NCBI RefSeq assembly: GCF_028765165.1
Contig: NZ_JARADB010000017.1
Location: 1-47,704, forward strand
From: Paenibacillus sp. MAHUQ-63
GTDB lineage: Bacteria > Bacillota > Bacilli > Paenibacillales > NBRC-103111
Direction of reading: 5' to 3'
DNA length: 47,704 bases
A model generated the notes under the pieces. That model did no database searches, was not told the origin of the DNA, and was given only the letters and a program-made list of their open reading frames with translations. Within the stretch, counting starts at the first letter, position 1, and each line of letters starts with the position of its first letter. A program made the translations under genes and the position numbers. Positions 1 to 8,119 of the stretch are shown piece after piece.

Positions 1-31
1 TATCCAATTCTGTAAATAATTTATTAGCCAT
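1..31 (-). CDS. 5' end of a gene cut by the window edge; possible IS3-type OrfA
   Basis: Only ten codons are visible (MANKLFTELD), starting at an ATG at 31-29 with a GAGG ribosome-binding site seven bases upstream. The gene runs out of the window. The opening residues resemble the N-terminus of short helix-turn-helix OrfA proteins of IS3-family elements as I remember them. An imperfect palindrome that could be an insertion-sequence end lies 45-90 bases upstream, at 75-119. Ten residues cannot settle the identity. Confidence 0.35.
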   Translation of the reverse strand, partial: MANKLFTELD

Positions 32-74
32 CCCGATACCTCGCTTCTTTTATAACCTCATTAAAACATAGAAA

Positions 75-120
75 GACCCGTAGGAGACACTTTTTTTAAA
101 AGTGTCTATCCTACGGGTCA
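75..120. repeat. Large imperfect palindrome, possible insertion-sequence end
   Basis: The arms GACCCGTAGGA (75-85) and TCCTACGGGTC (109-119) pair around a second inner stem, gacac/gtgtc. A diverged copy of the same structure occurs at 33025-33063 beside the rhodanese gene. The position upstream of a possible transposase start suggests an insertion-sequence terminus carrying a hairpin, but it could also be a free-standing mobile palindrome. Confidence 0.5.
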
Positions 121-214
121 CAGTTCACTTGTTTAACAATGGGGGCGTTCATTTTTTATGGGCGGGTTAGTTAAGTGACTGTGTGGTTCTGTGAATCCGG
201 GGGATGGTGCGCGC

Positions 215-473
215 AACTTTAGAGCTTTGGGGCCGTGTAGCTTTGGAACCTTGGACACTGCGACTTTGGAGCTTTGGAGAACTGTAGTAACCTAGCGACT
301 TTGCAGCTTTGTAACTTTAGAGATCTGTAACTTGTAACCTTAGACACTGCGACTTTGTCACTTTGGAGATCTGTACCTTGTAACCCTGTGGACTTCTGCA
401 CTTGTAACCTTGGACTTTGCAACTTTGGAGCTTTGGAGACCTGTTAACTTGTGACCTAGCGACTTTGCAGCTT
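215..473. repeat. Degenerate tandem repeat, Thr/Leu-codon-like low-complexity DNA
   Basis: Words such as gactttg, agctttgga, gatctgta and cttgtaacct recur about every 45-55 bases in varied form over about 260 bases. No copy is exact. The open frames through it have no ribosome-binding site and no recognisable product, so I treat it as non-coding decayed repeat DNA. Confidence 0.6.
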
Positions 474-487
474 CGGCCCTTATACCG

Positions 488-674
488 TAACGGGAATTTC
501 TCCCGCTAATCGCATGAATATATTCCCAATTGAACGAATAGAGGGAAATTCTCCAGTTAATCCGCACACTTTTTAACAAAAATCAGTAAACTCAAGCTAA
601 TTAACGGTAGTTTTTCCACTTAAAAGGGCTACGGCGTTGTAAAAGGGGGCATTTAGCGGGAGATTTTCCTGTTA
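488..674. repeat. Four copies of a 21-bp palindromic repeat, TAACnGGAAATTCTCCnGTTA type
   Basis: Copies are at 488-509, 539-560, 602-622 and 654-674. Each is a near-palindrome with arms TAACnGGA and TCCnGTTA around an AT-rich centre. Two more copies lie at 32846-32866 and 32898-32919, over 32 kb away, so this is a dispersed family. No gene overlaps it. It could be a short repetitive extragenic palindrome or a binding site. Confidence 0.6.
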
Positions 675-826
675 TGGACGGGAAAGACGGTAACGCGATT
701 AAGGAGCGGTGGAAAGCATCAGGGAAACAGAGCAGTCTTAGAAACTACCAGGCGAACCTGTGGTTTCTTTAGGTTTTGACCATGTCTGCATTAGCCGAAT
801 TTGCCCTCCACTTGCCCGCCTGATTC

Positions 827-955
827 ATTCTATTTGAAAAATCATATACATTCTTCGATTTTGACGGGAAATCGGTAATTCTATTTGAAAAATAGAATAC
901 ATTTTTGATTTTTACCGTTAACTCGAAGATTTTACTCGAAAAATCGTATACATTC
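827..955. repeat. Three AT-rich repeat units of about 50 bp
   Basis: The block tTTGAAAAATcatATACATTcttcGATTTT occurs three times in varied form, starting near 833, 882 and 936. A small frame crosses the region (769-1074, minus) but its protein is just the translated repeat, so I do not call it a gene. Nothing else is seen between 674 and 993. Confidence 0.5.
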
Positions 956-992
956 ACATAGGCGTCAGCAATCAGGAGGTTGCGGCCGAGTG

Positions 993-1184
993 CGCCTACG
1001 ACTTGGTGTCTATGGCATGGTGTCTGTGACTTGATGGCTGTGGCATCTCGTCTACAACTTGATGTTTGCGGCATGCAGTCTACGACTTGGTGACTGTGGC
1101 ATCGCGTCTACGACTTACATCTACAACTTGATGTCTGCGGCATCGCGTCTACGACATGACGCCTACAACATGGCGTCTGCTGCA
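993..1184. repeat. Degenerate tandem repeat, unit about 28 bp
   Basis: About six units of the form GTCTACGACTTGnTGnCTGTGGCATCGC follow one another with point differences and one longer unit. There are no spacers between units and they vary along their whole length, so this is not a CRISPR array. The stretch 1185-1270 holds nothing I can identify. Confidence 0.65.
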
Positions 1185-1270
1185 CAGCCTCCGTGGCCAA
1201 GCATCACCCCCGGCCAACAACGGCGTCGCCCCCGACAAAGGCCTTCCGCTCCGCCCACTCTCGCACAAAA

Positions 1271-1302
1271 ACAAAGGGGTAACCTCCCGGTTACCCCTTT
1301 GT
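1271..1302 (-). terminator. Rho-independent terminator of the alpha-galactosidase gene
   Basis: AAAGGGGTAACC and GGTTACCCCTTT (1274-1300) form a perfect 12-bp stem with a four-base loop. On the minus strand it is followed by TTTGTTTTTG. It lies a few bases after the stop codon of the GH4 gene. Confidence 0.9.
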
Positions 1303-1308
1303 TAATGC

Positions 1309-2607
1309 TTACTTATACTCAGGCAGCCAGCTTCCGTGCGCTTCAATAAGCTCGTCGCACATCGCCACGATATCGTCCATCGACAGCTCTGCCGAAGTAT
1401 GCGGATCCAGCATAGCAGCATGGTAAATATGCTCGCGCTTGCCGGTGATAGCTGCTTCGATCGTCAGGAGCTGCGTATTGATATTCGTGCGGTTAAGTGC
1501 CGCAAGCTGCGGCGGCAGGTCTCCCACATAGGTCGGTGTTACGCCATTGCGGTCAACCAGACAAGGCACTTCCACGCACGCCTCGCGAGGCAGGTTCGTG
1601 ATCAGGCCGGTGTTCATCACATTGCCGCCGATTTTGAACGGAACATCCGTTTCAATCGCCTCGAAAATGTAGGAAGCATACTCATGCGAGCGCTCATGCT
1701 TCAAGTTCGCATCGTTCACGAGATCCTCGCGCATTTGTTTCCATCTGCTGATCTGGTTCACGCAGCGGCGCGGGTACTCGTCGAGCGGAATATTGAACCG
1801 GTCGATCAGCTCCGGATAGTTCCGTTTGATGAAATACGGATGGTATTCAGCATTATGCTCGGAGGACTCCGTAATGTAATAGCCGAATTTCAGCATCATT
1901 TCGTAGCGCACCATGTCATTGTGCTTCTCTTTTTGCTTCTCTGCGGCGCGTCTCTTGATTTCCGGGTACAGGTCGACTCCGTCCTTCGTCACTTCAAGCA
2001 GCCACGCCATGTGGTTGATGCCCGCGATTTTGGACTTAACGCCTGCCGTATCAATGCCCAGGTGTTTGAACATGTGCGGCACGCAAACCTGTACGCTGTG
2101 GCACAAACCAACCGTATTCACGCCGCCATACGTGTTCATCACATTCGTCAGCACAGCCATTGGATTCGTATAGTTGAGGAAAAGGGCATCCGGACACACC
2201 TCGCGAATATCGGCTGCAAAATCAAGCATAACCGGAATCGTGCGCAAATTGCGGAAAATGCCCCCGATCCCAACCGTATCGGCGATCGTTTGGCGCAAGC
2301 CGTACTTTTTCGGAATCTCGAAATCCGTAATCGTACATGGATCATATCCACCTACTTGAATCGCGTTGACCACATACTTCGCTCCTCTAAGAGCTTCCTT
2401 GCGGTCTGTATACGTTGTGATGACCGATGTGCTGCCGGACGTTTTCTTGATATTATTGAGCATGTTGGCCGAATCCTGCAGCCGTTCATGATCGATATCA
2501 AAAAGAGCGAGCTCAAAGCCTTGCAGGGCGGGAGTTTGCAGGCAGTCCCCAAGTACGTTCTTTGCGAAAACCGTACTACCGGCACCGATAAATGTAATCT
2601 TGGACAT
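1309..2607 (-). CDS. melA: GH4 family alpha-galactosidase
   Basis: The 432-residue protein has the length and motifs of Bacillus MelA, an NAD- and Mn-dependent glycosidase of family GH4 that cleaves alpha-galactosides such as melibiose in the cytoplasm. The Rossmann motif GAGS is at residues 8-11, NYTNPM at 145-150, the metal-ligand Cys-His pair at 169-170 and GINHMAW at 196-202, where His199 should be the second metal ligand. The ATG start has a GGAGGG site at 2617-2622. An AraC regulator is divergent, and a perfect cre site lies in the leader, so the gene is probably induced by its sugar and repressed by glucose. GH4 members also include alpha-glucosidases, so the sugar specificity is inferred from overall resemblance. 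Confidence 0.93.
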   Translation of the reverse strand: MSKITFIGAGSTVFAKNVLGDCLQTPALQGFELALFDIDHERLQDSANMLNNIKKTSGSTSVITTYTDRKEALRGAKYVVNAIQVGGYDPCTITDFEIPKKYGLRQTIADTVGIGGIFRNLRTIPVMLDFAADIREVCPDALFLNYTNPMAVLTNVMNTYGGVNTVGLCHSVQVCVPHMFKHLGIDTAGVKSKIAGINHMAWLLEVTKDGVDLYPEIKRRAAEKQKEKHNDMVRYEMMLKFGYYITESSEHNAEYHPYFIKRNYPELIDRFNIPLDEYPRRCVNQISRWKQMREDLVNDANLKHERSHEYASYIFEAIETDVPFKIGGNVMNTGLITNLPREACVEVPCLVDRNGVTPTYVGDLPPQLAALNRTNINTQLLTIEAAITGKREHIYHAAMLDPHTSAELSMDDIVAMCDELIEAHGSWLPEYK

Positions 2608-2625
2608 GTGTGGATACCCTCCAAT

Positions 2626-2641
2626 TTGTTATCGTTTTCAA
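2626..2641 (-). promoter_or_regulatory. Catabolite-responsive element (cre) for CcpA
   Basis: On the minus strand TTGAAAACGATAACAA matches the Bacillus cre consensus WTGNAARCGNWWWCAW at every defined position. It sits between the -10 candidate at 2649-2654 and the ribosome-binding site of melA, where bound CcpA would repress. This is strong sequence evidence for glucose repression of the gene. Confidence 0.88.
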
Positions 2642-2648
2642 CATCTTC

Positions 2649-2677
2649 ACTATAGCCCAGGGCGACTGAAAATCATA
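2649..2677 (-). promoter_or_regulatory. Putative melA promoter, weak -35
   Basis: A good -10, TATAGT, is at 2654-2649 on the minus strand. The hexamer 17 bases upstream, TATGAT, is a poor -35. A weak -35 is what one expects of a promoter that needs an activator, here probably the divergent AraC protein. The -10 is seen; the activation is inferred. Confidence 0.5.
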
Positions 2678-2752
2678 TGGATTGAACGAACCCTTATATG
2701 GACATTTGTAGTTTATTGATGTACCCTAAAACAAAAACCAGTCGAGGTTCCC

Positions 2753-3604
2753 ATGAATCCGGATCATACCTATTTCACCGTCGGCATCAATCCTCATGAA
2801 AGCAACAGCGAGCTGTCCGTGCTCTTCAGCGGCGAGGGCAAGCCCCTCCCCTTACATAACACAGGTCCCGGGGTGCACGATTACTATCTCGTCCATACCG
2901 TTCATGCCGGATTCGGGACGTTCGAGCTGCGAGGCCGCACCTACGCCTGCAAGGCAGGCGACACCTTCATCATCTATCCCGGGGAGCTGTTCAGGTACAC
3001 GGCCGACAGCGAGACCCCCTGGCATTACTCCTGGGTTGCCTTCACAGGCCGTGCCGCCGGCATGACGCTCTCGCAGATCGGGGCTTCCCCGCACGATGCC
3101 GTCATCTCGGGCGGCTCGCCCCGCCGCATTCGGCATCTATACCGCCGCATCCGCTCCTCCTTCCAGCATTCGCCGCATCCGGCGCTGGAAGACATCGAGG
3201 CTGCCGGCTGGCTTCGACTGCTGCTTCGCGAGCTAGGGCGGGCCAACGATCCTCTGCTGAAGGCGAGGCCTTCAACCGTAACGGAAATCGACCGGCAGGT
3301 CAGCCAGGCAGTCCGCTATTTGGAGCTGCAGTACACACAAGCCGTCTCCATAGAGCAACTGGCTCGCACGCTGGGCTATCACCGCACGTATCTGTGCAAA
3401 ATGTTCAAGCAAGCTACAGGGCTGTCCCCCATGCAGTATCTGCTCAAAATCCGCATGGAACGCGCCAAACAATTGCTGGAGACGCCCATGACCATCGACC
3501 AGGTTGCCTCTTCGGTCGGCTTCAACGATGCGCTGTATTTCTCCAAGCAGTTTCATAAGTGGAGCGGCTATGCCCCTTCGGTATACCGGAAGGAGCGGAA
3601 GTGA
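2753..3604 (+). CDS. AraC-family regulator, probable alpha-galactoside regulator
   Basis: The 283-residue protein has an N-terminal cupin-like sugar-binding half (about 1-160) and a C-terminal double helix-turn-helix (about 188-283). The first recognition part includes IEQLARTLGYHRTYLCKMF and the second IDQVASSVGFNDALYFSKQF, both standard for AraC/XylS. The ATG has a GAGGT site. It is transcribed away from melA across 145 bases, the usual arrangement of MsmR/MelR-type activators with their target, so I infer that it senses melibiose or raffinose-type sugars. No alpha-galactoside transporter is present in the window, so sugar uptake must be encoded elsewhere. Confidence 0.88.
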   Translation: MNPDHTYFTVGINPHESNSELSVLFSGEGKPLPLHNTGPGVHDYYLVHTVHAGFGTFELRGRTYACKAGDTFIIYPGELFRYTADSETPWHYSWVAFTGRAAGMTLSQIGASPHDAVISGGSPRRIRHLYRRIRSSFQHSPHPALEDIEAAGWLRLLLRELGRANDPLLKARPSTVTEIDRQVSQAVRYLELQYTQAVSIEQLARTLGYHRTYLCKMFKQATGLSPMQYLLKIRMERAKQLLETPMTIDQVASSVGFNDALYFSKQFHKWSGYAPSVYRKERK

Positions 3605-3639
3605 AACGGCGCCTCTAGCGTCCCTTAACACCACATAAC

Positions 3640-3671
3640 AAAAAAGCCCCCCGCCCCAAGGGGCAGAGAGC
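3640..3671 (-). terminator. Terminator of the Dabb gene
   Basis: On the minus strand GCTCTCTGCCCC and GGGGCGGGGGGC (3646-3671) form a 12-bp stem using several G-U pairs, followed by six Ts. It lies after the stop of the Dabb gene and, on the plus strand, after the araC stop. Confidence 0.8.
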
Positions 3672-3696
3672 CATGCTGTGCGTAGCGTAGCGTAAT

Positions 3697-3996
3697 CTAA
3701 ATCTCAATCTCAATATCAACAATCAAGCTATCCTCTCGGCCGACTTCGCGAATATACGCAGCAACCGCTTGGTGCTCAGGGTTAGGACCATATGCCTCTA
3801 GCGCAGCCCGATCCTCGAATCGAACCGACAGCACGACTTGATACCCTTTGTTTTTCTCGGAAAAGTTAATTCCCGCCTGAATATCGACGATGCCCGTCAA
3901 ATGAGCGCGCAGCGCTTTGAATCGGTCGCACACTTCCTGCAGCTGCTCCTGCGTCGTTGTGTCGGCGAATTTCACAAGTACAATATGATCGATCAT
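3697..3996 (-). CDS. Dabb (stress-responsive alpha/beta barrel) domain protein
   Basis: This 99-residue protein is a single Dabb domain: it begins MIDHIVLVKF, has the helix with KALRAHLTGI and a second strand YQVVLSVRFEDRAALEAY, and ends in a strand of alternating acidic residues. Dabb proteins are small dimeric ferredoxin-like barrels of mostly unknown role, some induced by stress and some acting as cyclases or decarboxylases. Length and motif order match the family closely. The site before the ATG is weak (GTAGG). It is a single-gene unit with its own terminator. Confidence 0.88.
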   Translation of the reverse strand: MIDHIVLVKFADTTTQEQLQEVCDRFKALRAHLTGIVDIQAGINFSEKNKGYQVVLSVRFEDRAALEAYGPNPEHQAVAAYIREVGREDSLIVDIEIEI

Positions 3997-4166
3997 TCAA
4001 GACAACCTACTTTCCTTCTACGATTTGGCGTGTTAAACATTAACGCTACTAACTATAGCAGGAAGTTGTACGCCCGTCGACAGGAGAGGAGCCGTTAATC
4101 CGGTGCACACGCGCTGACTGCCAGTAACCTGTCCAGCCCCCGAACACGCGCAGCTTCAGCCGCAAG

Positions 4167-4847
4167 CTACATCCTCGCCAGCTCGGCAATCCGGGATGAT
4201 AAAATAACATGGGCACCGGCCTCCCCCAGCTTGGCCGAAGCTATCAACCCGGCGGCGATCGTGGTGGCGTGAATGGGCCGGTATGTGCGAAGTCCGCCGA
4301 TCATCAGCGGCGAGATCGCCCGCGAAGCCAAGCCGCCCAACTGCTCGCCGACGCGCGTCTCGTCCCGGTCTCCCAGAATCAGTGAGGGGCGCAGCATATA
4401 GAGGGAGCGCAGATTCAGCCCCCGGAGTCCGTGCTCGACGTCCCCTTTGACCCGATTGTAGAAGATGGACGAGGCGCTGTTCGCCCCCATCGCCGTGACA
4501 ATCGCGAACACCTGTGCCCCGCCCCGGCTGGCGATCTCCCCGAGCTGCATCGGGTAGTCGAAGTCAACCCGGCGGAACTGCTCTTGGGAGCCGGCCTTCT
4601 TAATCGTCGTTCCCAGCGTGCAGAAGACATGTGCACCCGCCATGACAGCAGGCTCCATGACGGCATCTAAACGGCTGAAGTCCGTCATGAATGGAACAAG
4701 CTTCTCATGTCCCCGAAGATGACCCGCGCCGAAGTCTCTGCGCACCAATGCGATGATTTTGTCATATGCCGAATCCTCCAGCAGCAGCCGGAGCAGCTCA
4801 CGCCCTACCAACCCCGTACCTCCCGCTACAATCGCTGTCGTTCCCAC
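4167..4847 (-). CDS. Atypical short-chain dehydrogenase, HTATIP2/TIP30-like
   Basis: The NAD(P)-binding glycine motif GGTGLVG is close to the N-terminus and the YxxxK motif appears as YNRVK. LGTTIKKAGS followed by the FRRVDFDYP segment is typical of the TIP30-like atypical SDR group, which are NADPH-binding oxidoreductases without a clear substrate. I place the start at the GTG at 4847, giving 226 residues: it has GGGAGG seven bases upstream and puts the glycine motif at residue 8. A longer frame starting at TTG 4880 overlaps the preceding RDD gene and has no site. It is 20 bases downstream of that gene and probably co-transcribed. Confidence 0.85.
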   Translation of the reverse strand: MGTTAIVAGGTGLVGRELLRLLLEDSAYDKIIALVRRDFGAGHLRGHEKLVPFMTDFSRLDAVMEPAVMAGAHVFCTLGTTIKKAGSQEQFRRVDFDYPMQLGEIASRGGAQVFAIVTAMGANSASSIFYNRVKGDVEHGLRGLNLRSLYMLRPSLILGDRDETRVGEQLGGLASRAISPLMIGGLRTYRPIHATTIAAGLIASAKLGEAGAHVILSSRIAELARM

Positions 4848-4867
4848 TATTCCGCGCCTCCCTGCAT

Positions 4868-5662
4868 TTATACTTCCCAATCTTCCCGCAGCTTCGCATA
4901 CAGCTGAGCCAGGAAAGCGGCAGCCTCTCCGTCTCCAACCTTCAGCCCTAATTTCTTGGCCAAATAGTGCGCAATCGGCGCCGCCAGCTCAGCCAGCTTC
5001 CTATCGGCCATCGTAGGCACCCGCTCCACCCATGCCTGCAGCAGCTGCCAATCGCTTGCCGTGATGTCCGGCCTCAGCGATTCATCGATATCCAGCAGCA
5101 GATCCGGATATTTTTTGCGGGCTATGGCTTTATCGAGCTGCTTTCGCCGCTTCATCCGTTCAAACCGGGCTTCGATCACAACGATCGTACCGGCAACCAT
5201 ATCACCGATCCGCTTATCCTTCGGGCTCAGCACAATGCTTAGCGCGCCTAGGAAATATAGGGACGGCAGCATATCCAGCAAGCGAAACAGGTTGCGGATG
5301 ATAATCGATAAGAGCGTAGCCGATTGTCCGTTATTTTGCAGCACGCGCAGTCCCCGCCATCTTTTCCCCGGCGTCTGTCCGCCCATGAACGCTTCCGTGC
5401 CGACGAAGTAGCCCAGGTTCAACACAATCCATAAGACGATGGTAATGGCGATCATATAATCGGCGGCGCCCGGCAGCCAATCCCCCGAATACAGCCTGCT
5501 CACTAACAATACGAACAGAAACAATATGCAATTAACCACAAGTAAAATAAGGCCATCCAACAGGTGCGCCACCGCTCGGCTGCCGATCCCGGCCGTCTGA
5601 AACTGCAGTTTCACCTGTTCGGGGGTAATGATCGTTACTTCTTTATCCAGAGACTCCGTCAT
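4868..5662 (-). CDS. RDD family membrane protein
   Basis: The 264-residue protein has an RDD domain: an early arginine in GIGSRAVAHLLDGL, two hydrophobic segments (about 33-55 and 69-90), then GGQTPGKRWRGLRV and the pair of segments ending at RIGDMVAGTIVV. RDD proteins are small integral membrane proteins, some linked to Na+/H+ exchange. The C-terminal 90 residues are hydrophilic and cytoplasmic, with repeated Leu/Ala helices. The start has AAGGAGAT. RDD genes often sit beside SpoIIM/DUF95, DUF4129, MoxR and DUF58 genes as here, which suggests a common envelope-related job, still unknown. Confidence 0.9.
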   Translation of the reverse strand: MTESLDKEVTIITPEQVKLQFQTAGIGSRAVAHLLDGLILLVVNCILFLFVLLVSRLYSGDWLPGAADYMIAITIVLWIVLNLGYFVGTEAFMGGQTPGKRWRGLRVLQNNGQSATLLSIIIRNLFRLLDMLPSLYFLGALSIVLSPKDKRIGDMVAGTIVVIEARFERMKRRKQLDKAIARKKYPDLLLDIDESLRPDITASDWQLLQAWVERVPTMADRKLAELAAPIAHYLAKKLGLKVGDGEAAAFLAQLYAKLREDWEV

Positions 5663-5760
5663 AGCATCTCCTTAACATTTCAAAATTATGGTAATCACGC
5701 TCTTGCCTATGATAAAATGAACAATAACTTTTCCAACGTACCTGACCCTAGGAGGCATTC

Positions 5761-6780
5761 ATGGACATCACGCGCTTCATCCGCGAGCACAAATCGCAAT
5801 GGACAGAGCTTGAAGAGCTGCTGCTGCAGCTGAACCGAAGGAAACGCGGTCTAAGCGCCAGCCATGTGAACCGTTTCACGAAACTTTACCAAGCGGTCTC
5901 CGTTCACTTGGCCACGCTGCAGACCCACTCGCCTGCAGGCGAAACAACTGTATATTTGAACCATCTCGTCTCCCAGGCGCACAATGCCTTGTACCGGGAA
6001 AGCAACCGAAGCGGCACCCAGCTCAAACAATTCTTCCTGCAATACTTTCCTTCACTGATCCAAGCCAGGGCCGCCTTCATACTCTTCGCGCTCGTTCTTT
6101 TCCTGCTTGGAGGGCTGCTCGGCTTCCTGTCCGTTTGGCACGACCCGCTCAATCTGTCCCTGATTATGCCAGGCGCGATCGCCGATAACATCGATCCTTC
6201 CAAAACGGCGAATCCCCGCGGCGACTTACATTCGCCGCTTGTGTCAACCGCCATTATGACGAATAACATCCGGGTCGCCGTCCTCGCCTTCATCAGCGGC
6301 GTGACGCTTGGCATCGGAACCGTCTATCTCATGATCAGCAATGGGCTTCTCGTTGGTGCGTTAGCCGCCGTGTTCATGCATGCAGGGAAGAGCTATGTAT
6401 TCTGGGCCTACATTTTGCCGCATGGGATTATCGAGCTTACGGCTATTTTCATCGCCGGCGGAGCCGGCTTGTATATGGGCTATCGCTTCTTCGTGCCGGG
6501 ACCTTATCCGCGCAAGCTGCTTTTCCTGGAGTCAGCCAAGGAATCGGCCCAACTGCTGATCGGCACGATTCCCTTGTTCGTCATCGCGGGGATCATTGAA
6601 GGCTACATTACGCCCTCAACTCTGTCGCTGGAGATGAAATATCTCATAGCCGGCGTCACGTTACTGCTGCTGGCCGTCTACTATGCGTACGGCATTCGTC
6701 ATAGAGCGAATATCCGCGCCAACACATTCGCAGGCCCTCCTATAAGCGATCGCGAGCTTTCAAATCCAAATACGCATTAA
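5761..6780 (+). CDS. SpoIIM-like (stage II sporulation protein M) membrane protein
   Basis: This 339-residue protein has about 100 cytoplasmic residues followed by several membrane segments, beginning at ARAAFILFALVLFLLGGLLGF. The family signature is in NNIRVAVLAFISGVTLGIG and LPHGIIELTAIFIAGGAG. SpoIIM itself helps remodel peptidoglycan during forespore engulfment, but members like this one, found with RDD and MoxR/DUF58 genes, are widespread in bacteria and need not act in sporulation. The ATG has AGGAGG. It is divergent from the RDD gene, and its last 41 bases overlap the end of the convergent DUF58 gene. Confidence 0.88.
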   Translation: MDITRFIREHKSQWTELEELLLQLNRRKRGLSASHVNRFTKLYQAVSVHLATLQTHSPAGETTVYLNHLVSQAHNALYRESNRSGTQLKQFFLQYFPSLIQARAAFILFALVLFLLGGLLGFLSVWHDPLNLSLIMPGAIADNIDPSKTANPRGDLHSPLVSTAIMTNNIRVAVLAFISGVTLGIGTVYLMISNGLLVGALAAVFMHAGKSYVFWAYILPHGIIELTAIFIAGGAGLYMGYRFFVPGPYPRKLLFLESAKESAQLLIGTIPLFVIAGIIEGYITPSTLSLEMKYLIAGVTLLLLAVYYAYGIRHRANIRANTFAGPPISDRELSNPNTH

Positions 6781-8119
6781 CGGCGCTCAGCGTCAACCGT
6801 TCGGCGGGGACATCCATCACAGGGATGCCTCTGCCGGCCATTTCGCTTACATAGCCGTAGCGGTCAGTCGCCATCCGCTGCGCCACGCTCTGCAGGTAAG
6901 CCTGACGACTGTCCTCGGCGCGAATGCGCGCCCATTGATGCAGCAGCGGATCCTGCAAGGACAGGAGCAGCACATGATGGCTTCTGCGGAGCCGCTGCAC
7001 ATAAGGCAGCATTTCCTCGTTGTGCAGATAGCTTTCCATATCGGAGAACAGAGCGATTAACGAACGCTTCCTCAGGAAGCGCAGCACATGGGAGAAAGCG
7101 ACCTGCGGGCTCGATTCCACGAAATCGGTACGCAGATCGAACACAGCCTTCGTTACTGCCTGCAGATGCGCAAGCCCTTTCCCCGGTGGTACATACACCT
7201 TCACCTGATTCGAGTAAGCGACGAGCGCGACCTGGTCCCCCTGTTTGAGTGCCACGGCGGCTAACGTTAAGGCGGCTTCCAACGTCCGGTCCAGCTTGAC
7301 CTGACCCTCCAGCTCAATGGCCATCTGTCTGCCGCAGTCAAGGACGATCGTGACAATCTTGCCTTTCTCCGGCTGGTACAGGTTCGTCATCAGCTTCGTC
7401 GTCCGCGCCGACGCCTGCCAATTGATATGCCGGACATCATCCCCCTGCACATAATCGCGGATATAGTGGAACTCCGACCCGCTCCGCTGCTTCTTGAACA
7501 AGCGGTGGCCTTCCAGAATCAACGTGTCCTGGGCAGCCCCAAGCACGCCCCTTACCTGCGATAAGTCGGGATAAATCTCGATGACGTCGGCCGAGCGGAG
7601 CCTCGCCTGCTTCTTCCACAGGCCTAAGCCGCCCCAATAACGCAGATCGATATGTTCCAAATCGTACCTGCCTCGTTCCATGGCCATCGCCGTATAGCGG
7701 TAAACCGCCGTCATTCCGCGAAAGGTGCCGCTTAATATCCCGTTCGGCGTACGAAACGCAGCCGGCAAATGATCGATAAGCTCAACTTCAACATTCGCTG
7801 ACCCGCGCTCCGCATACTCAAGCTCCAGTCGAATCTCCACAGAGCTCCTCACATCCGCTTGCTCCGGCAGTGACCGGCGAACCCGCCAAGCGCTGCGCTT
7901 GGGCAGCAAGGCCAAGTCGACGCCGCTGAGGACGATTAACAGCGCATTGCAGCTCCAGAAAACAGGCATAACCGCATCCGCGAAAGCGGCAGCGACCATG
8001 ACGGCTGCGCCGACGGCAACGAGCAGAATGAAGCGGCGTGTCGGTACGATGAATTCCTGGAATACGAATTTATCGAGGAACCGGAATAGAGCCGAGCGTT
8101 TCTTGGATGATGTGGTCAC
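6740..8119 (-). CDS. DUF58 domain protein, partner of MoxR
   Basis: The 459-residue protein has two N-terminal membrane segments (about 27-70), a beta-rich middle and the DUF58 core FHYIRDYVQGDDVRHINWQAS, followed by a von Willebrand A-like half beginning TIVLDCGRQM. The start is GTG with GGAGGG eight bases upstream. It overlaps the end of moxR by 50 bases, which points to translational coupling. DUF58 proteins typically work with a MoxR ATPase in the assembly or activation of envelope or metal-binding complexes; the client here is unknown. Its 3' end overlaps the convergent SpoIIM-like gene. Confidence 0.92.
   Translation of the reverse strand: MTTSSKKRSALFRFLDKFVFQEFIVPTRRFILLVAVGAAVMVAAAFADAVMPVFWSCNALLIVLSGVDLALLPKRSAWRVRRSLPEQADVRSSVEIRLELEYAERGSANVEVELIDHLPAAFRTPNGILSGTFRGMTAVYRYTAMAMERGRYDLEHIDLRYWGGLGLWKKQARLRSADVIEIYPDLSQVRGVLGAAQDTLILEGHRLFKKQRSGSEFHYIRDYVQGDDVRHINWQASARTTKLMTNLYQPEKGKIVTIVLDCGRQMAIELEGQVKLDRTLEAALTLAAVALKQGDQVALVAYSNQVKVYVPPGKGLAHLQAVTKAVFDLRTDFVESSPQVAFSHVLRFLRKRSLIALFSDMESYLHNEEMLPYVQRLRRSHHVLLLSLQDPLLHQWARIRAEDSRQAYLQSVAQRMATDRYGYVSEMAGRGIPVMDVPAERLTLSAVNAYLDLKARDRL

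Noticed and set aside
769..1074. Small gene of 101 codons on the minus strand
   Set aside because: The protein is the translation of the AT-rich and 28-bp repeats, with no ribosome-binding site.
993..1184. CRISPR array
   Set aside because: Units are adjacent and vary along their full length; there are no constant repeats separated by unique spacers and no cas genes in the window.
1336..2655. Open frame of 439 codons on the plus strand opposite the alpha-galactosidase gene
   Set aside because: It lies wholly over melA in antisense, has no ribosome-binding site or recognisable family, and its residues (many His, Arg, Val) are typical of the reverse strand of a GC-rich gene.
4848..4880. Longer N-terminus of the atypical SDR starting at TTG 4880
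   Set aside because: It overlaps the RDD gene and lacks a ribosome-binding site, while GTG 4847 has GGGAGG at the right distance.
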